A DNA stretch of 64,000 bases from Cavenderia fasciculata (Eukaryota; Evosea; Eumycetozoa; Acytosteliales; Cavenderiaceae), in assembly GCF_000203815.1 (NCBI RefSeq), contig NW_004457734.1, positions 131,233 to 195,232 on the forward strand, given 5' to 3'. Numbering within the stretch: position 1 is the stretch's first letter; every line of letters starts with the position of its first letter. Both the position numbers and the translations under genes were made by a program. Below are positions 60,341 to 64,000 of the stretch, in pieces. The notes beneath the pieces were generated by a model that saw nothing but the letters and a program-made list of their open reading frames with translations, did no database searches and was not told where the DNA came from.

Positions 60341-62623
60341 TTATGAATTAAATAATTTTTGTTTAAATCTATCATATAAACTATTATTATTATTATTGTT
60401 ATTATTATTTAATTCTTTTTCTTTTTTCTCTTTTAATTTAATACATTCTTTGAGTATGTTGGTTGCATAATACTCGTAGTTGAGGAATGGTAATTTTAAA
60501 AGATAGTTTGATGGATAGTGTTGAACAAGACACCCAACAACACTTCTAATCGGATATTCAAATGATAATTTGGTTGGTCGGATATTGGGATACCTGGCAA
60601 TCATATAACATAACAATTCAATGTTGGTAGATTGAGCTGCCTTGTCAATAACAGTTGGTTGATGTTGTTCCAGAGCGACGTCAGTCAGAATTGGTTGTAC
60701 GACCAATTGATTTTCTAGTTGAAAATGAACCATCTCTAAACTACCATTTCTAATAACCTTGTTGAATGTTTCTTGATCTAATAGTTGAGGAATTAGTTTC
60801 TTATCACTACCAAAGAAATGAATAAAACAAAATTGAAATAATTCTAATGATTTGGAAGAGGTTGTAGCAGTTGCTGTTGAATTAAATAATTCAAGTTTGG
60901 TAGGTTCGTCAATCAACTCGACCAATTGGCAATGGTCACGTAGATACTTGATACATTTAATTGCCGAGTGTTTAAATGCTGATTCAACCATTGCACGATA
61001 CGATCTAATATATTTAAATAGATCATTTCGATGTAAAAAGTCTAAAAACTCTACTCGGTCATTCTTGAACCCAACATTGCCTATAAAGTCAAGATGATCA
61101 AATATCTTTGGTGAAAATGATTCAGGACACTTTCTCCAAATATATTCAACCAATTCTAGAGAATATACCAATGCGTGTTGAAGAAAGTATGCATAATGTT
61201 TATCGTTGAGAAGATGTTTGTTTCTTTTGAGTAACCATGTTTTGATATTACAATGTGGTTTGTTGTTGGAGTAGGATGAGGAGGAGTGTGGTTTGTGTAA
61301 GTTTCCTGCTCGAGGAGGAGCTACTAATAGGTGATCCCAAAATGGAGCACGAAACATAACCTTTACAGGTATGTTTGGGTCAATGTCAACTACTAGTTGA
61401 GCCTTTTCAACTATATACTCGAATAATGGTACACTGTCTCGTCGATGTACCGATGCTATATAATCCTTTACACGTGTTTCACTTTGATTTGAAATCAATT
61501 GCTCCCACAACCCAGAGTCAAACAAATAAATCAAGACACTTTCATAATTGTCTCGACCCTCTGAAATGATGTTGATGACATCTGCTCCAGTCCATTGAAA
61601 GTATGTCTCTGACCGTGTTTGTTGTAGGTATCTAACCAGTTCCATGCTACCAGCCAATGCAGCACACTTTAGTGCCGGTTCAAATGGTTGTAATACGGAT
61701 AGGTTACTCTCTTCTTGAAGATACCGTACTATATCCGAGTGTCCACCATACACTGCCTTTTTAAGTATCTCTTTTGTGCAAACACTTCCTCTCCTCTGTT
61801 CGTGCAAATATCTCAGTACATTTAAATGTCCATTTTTTGCACTATAATCCATTGCATCGGCAGTTGCAGGTGCACCAACTTGATCGAGATACATTACAAT
61901 ATCTAAATACCCAAGTTCCGATGCCATGTTGATTGCAAGTGTAGTGACAGAATCTTCTCCAAGACGATTGTAATATAACTTGACCATATCCAGCGACCTT
62001 GAAGGCACTGTGTTATCAGTGAAACCAGTCACACCTGATTTTGGTGGTGGACATCTATCAAGATGACTGAATAACAAAGTTGCAATCTTTAAATTAATGT
62101 CTTTTTCAGAATTATTATTTCTTGCAGCATTGAGAATAGCCATTGAAGAGAATGATTCCGACGTCGGTCTATTATTCAATAAATATTCTATGACATTTAA
62201 ATGTGAATTGGTAGCTGCCAACTCTACACCTCTATCCACCTTTAAATGAGGATATGTCTTGGTTAAATAATCTAGTGTTGATAATTGACCATACTCTGAT
62301 GCAGTGTCAAGTGTCACGGTAGTTGGTTCAATACCAATCGTTTGAATTGCATAAACCAAGCATTCGACACTACCACTTGCAGCCACATTATCAACTACCC
62401 AACTCTTTGAATCTACCAAATTTGTATCTTGACTCCCCAAATCAAAAGGTAAATCAAAATAGTGAGGATACAGTTGATACAACCTTTGCAATACCTTTAC
62501 ATCTTTACAATTCCTTAGTATTACAGGCATTGCTCTGAAATAGACTACAAACTGTGCGTCATTCAATAATTTGTATCTAAATAAATTGAATGATCTTTGT
62601 TGTTGTTCTATTATACTCTTTTG

Positions 62624-62654
<31 letters not shown>

Positions 62655-62863
62655 GTGTCATCAGTGGTATGACAACATCTTAGATTAGATATAGATATAT
62701 ATGATAAATCTTTGAATTTAGTGTATTCAATATTATTAAATTGCTGTTGCTGATGTTGTCTATTGATTATAGGTATGAATTGAAATATATGATTTAATAA
62801 TACTTTAGATTTAATCACTCTAAATATAGTTGTAGTAGCTGTTGTTGTTGTTTTATCTTCCAT
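60341..62863 (-). CDS. Ankyrin-repeat protein, family B
   Basis: A single exon of 840 residues. The N-terminal part (IFRVIKSKVLLNHIFQFIPI, VVYFRAMPVILRNCKDV, SKSWVVDNVAASGSVECLVYA) aligns throughout with the gene at 18428-20572. Ankyrin-type helices follow (TASEYGQLSTLDYLTKTYP, AATNSHLNVIEYLLNNRP, AMDYSAKNGHLNVLRYLHEQ, AVYGGHSDIVRYLQEES). Asn tracts occur near residue 75 and near the C-terminus. No breaks are seen. The function is unknown; protein-protein binding is expected for the repeats. Confidence 0.85.
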
Positions 62864-63309
62864 TATTATTATTACTATTATATTATTATTACATTATCTA
62901 TAGATAACAAACTCATAGAGTAGAAGTAGTAGTATGGTTCATCTAAAAGTATCAGTTGTTTTTTTTGATTAATTTCCATTTATTCATGACCATCTAAAGA
63001 CTAGACTGGATAGGATACTAATAAACGGATATTTGAAAATAATTAGTTAGTTTAATGATATTATTCATTCATTTAAGATATATATCAAGTATGTACATAT
63101 ACACAAAGACATACTAATGATCATTTGTGGAGGAGCCAGACTTTTGAAACCAACCAATTTTAATTTAATTTTTTTTTTAGTGAGGGAGTTGTTTTCCTCG
63201 AACATGTTGAAGTCCAATCATTCATTCTTTCGGCTTGTTCATCTTTAATCTATTTTATATTATTATTATTATTATTATGATTACAATTATCCATCATCAA
63301 GAATAGATT
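62864..63309. promoter_or_regulatory. Divergent promoter region
   Basis: 446 bp between the family B ankyrin gene and the gene starting at 63310. AT-rich, with a TTA repeat (about 63260-63280) and a T-run near 63170. Nothing specific is recognised. Confidence 0.4.
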
Positions 63310-64000
63310 ATGACAACACCATCAACAGCAGCAGCAGCAACAACAACATCATCAATAGCGGCAAACATAGACGTGTTTGATCCATCGCCATATGAGAATG
63401 ATCATGACTTACTACTACAAAAAGCAATCGACTTTTGTATGGCAAGAGATCAGTAAGTAGTGCCGCTGTAGTATTTGTACCCACTCTATTATATACTTAC
63501 TTACCTTCTTCTTTATCTCTTTTTTAGTTTATGGTGTAAACATCCATCCGCAGTCAAAGCAATATTAGCAGATATATGTCAAGCTCCTGACCAACTTCGA
63601 AATCATCTATCTGAACAACTTTCAAGATGTTTAGATTGGTATGTTATTATTACTTTTGTATTATTATGATTACAATCATCACTAATACTTACTTACTTAC
63701 GTAACTTTCTTGTCTATTTATTGATTGATTGATTGAATGATTTAATTAAACCATTTATTTTAGTATCATCAAATATCATAGAGAAAAGAAATTAATGAGG
63801 GATAAATATTTGTCGGAATTTACCACAGACAGTGTCGATGAACTATACAATGAACTTAAAAAGGGTGATCAGAATCGGTTGCTAGTATCACTCGATCGTT
63901 ATGGTCACGATACTGCTAGATTGGTCAATATCTTTCACGAACTACTCCATCAACCAGAATTATTAGAGGAACCGAGGTTATACGTTTTGTTCAAGGAAAA
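63310..64000 (+). CDS. N-terminal part of a possible Sen1/senataxin-like protein (3' end outside window)
   Basis: Exons 63310-63452, 63528-63638 and 63764 to beyond the window end join in frame. The visible protein begins MTTPSTAAAATTTSSIAAN, then LWCKHPSAVKAILADICQ and LSRCLDCIIKYHREKKLMRDKYL. The CLDC..KYHREK stretch resembles the N-terminal CLEC..EYH.ARD segment of senataxin as I remember it, which would make this an RNA/DNA helicase of the Sen1 type. That match is short and the helicase core would be outside the window, so the name is tentative. The gene itself is well supported by three in-frame splice joins. Confidence 0.6.

Overview
This is nuclear DNA of a dictyostelid social amoeba. 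The signs are AT-rich intergenic DNA, short AT-rich introns of about 70-150 bp with GTAAGT/GTATGT donors, (CAA)n, (GA)n and poly-T tracts, Asn/Gln runs in proteins, and several recognisable dictyostelid genes. These include an alpha-actinin close to the 861-residue D. discoideum protein, EGF/ComC-type membrane proteins, and large families of short ankyrin repeats. Divergence from D. discoideum suggests a group 1-2 species such as Cavenderia or Polysphondylium/Heterostelium; the species call is inference. I see no retrotransposon, viral remnant, CRISPR array or convincing tRNA.

Layout. 1-3179 is the 3' part of an EGF/ComC-like membrane protein. 3683-6459 is alpha-actinin. 6680-9692 holds three tandem minus-strand genes for small secreted Cys-rich proteins, two of them from a recent ~1.5 kb duplication. 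10522-14689 is a C-type lectin/TIG/EGF membrane receptor, followed by an orphan gene at 14988-15787. 16194-20572 has two ankyrin-repeat genes. 20690-21950 is a decayed AAA-ATPase-like gene. 22929-24888 is a secreted NlpC/P60 cysteine peptidase with a large Ser-rich insert and an inverted exon copy in an intron. 25029-26495 is a BTB/T1 plus kelch-like gene. 26826-31439 (Aquarius) and 32059-33616 (V-ATPase subunit D) are divergent housekeeping genes. 33883-37272 has two convergent ankyrin genes, 37613-39526 is importin alpha, and 40718-42147 is an ankyrin-like gene whose start codon is split by an intron. 43342-46801 is an LRR/TIG/EGF membrane receptor. 47093-51699 has two more ankyrin genes, 52126-58397 is a BIG-type Sec7 Arf-GEF, 58455-60235 is a putative mitochondrial protein, 60341-62863 is another ankyrin gene, and 63310-64000 is the 5' end of a possible Sen1/senataxin-like gene.

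Themes. Conserved housekeeping genes (cytoskeleton, splicing, vacuolar acidification, nuclear import, Golgi traffic) alternate with fast-evolving accessory genes. The accessory genes fall into three sets: ankyrin proteins in two paralogous families, surface receptors with lectin/LRR/TIG/EGF modules that fit cell-cell recognition, and secreted proteins that fit interaction with bacteria or matrix. In the ankyrin and Cys-rich families the exon boundaries coincide with the protein repeat unit, so exon and repeat amplification can be read from the DNA. Exon joins given below were worked out by hand from splice motifs and reading phase, and were not checked against transcripts.
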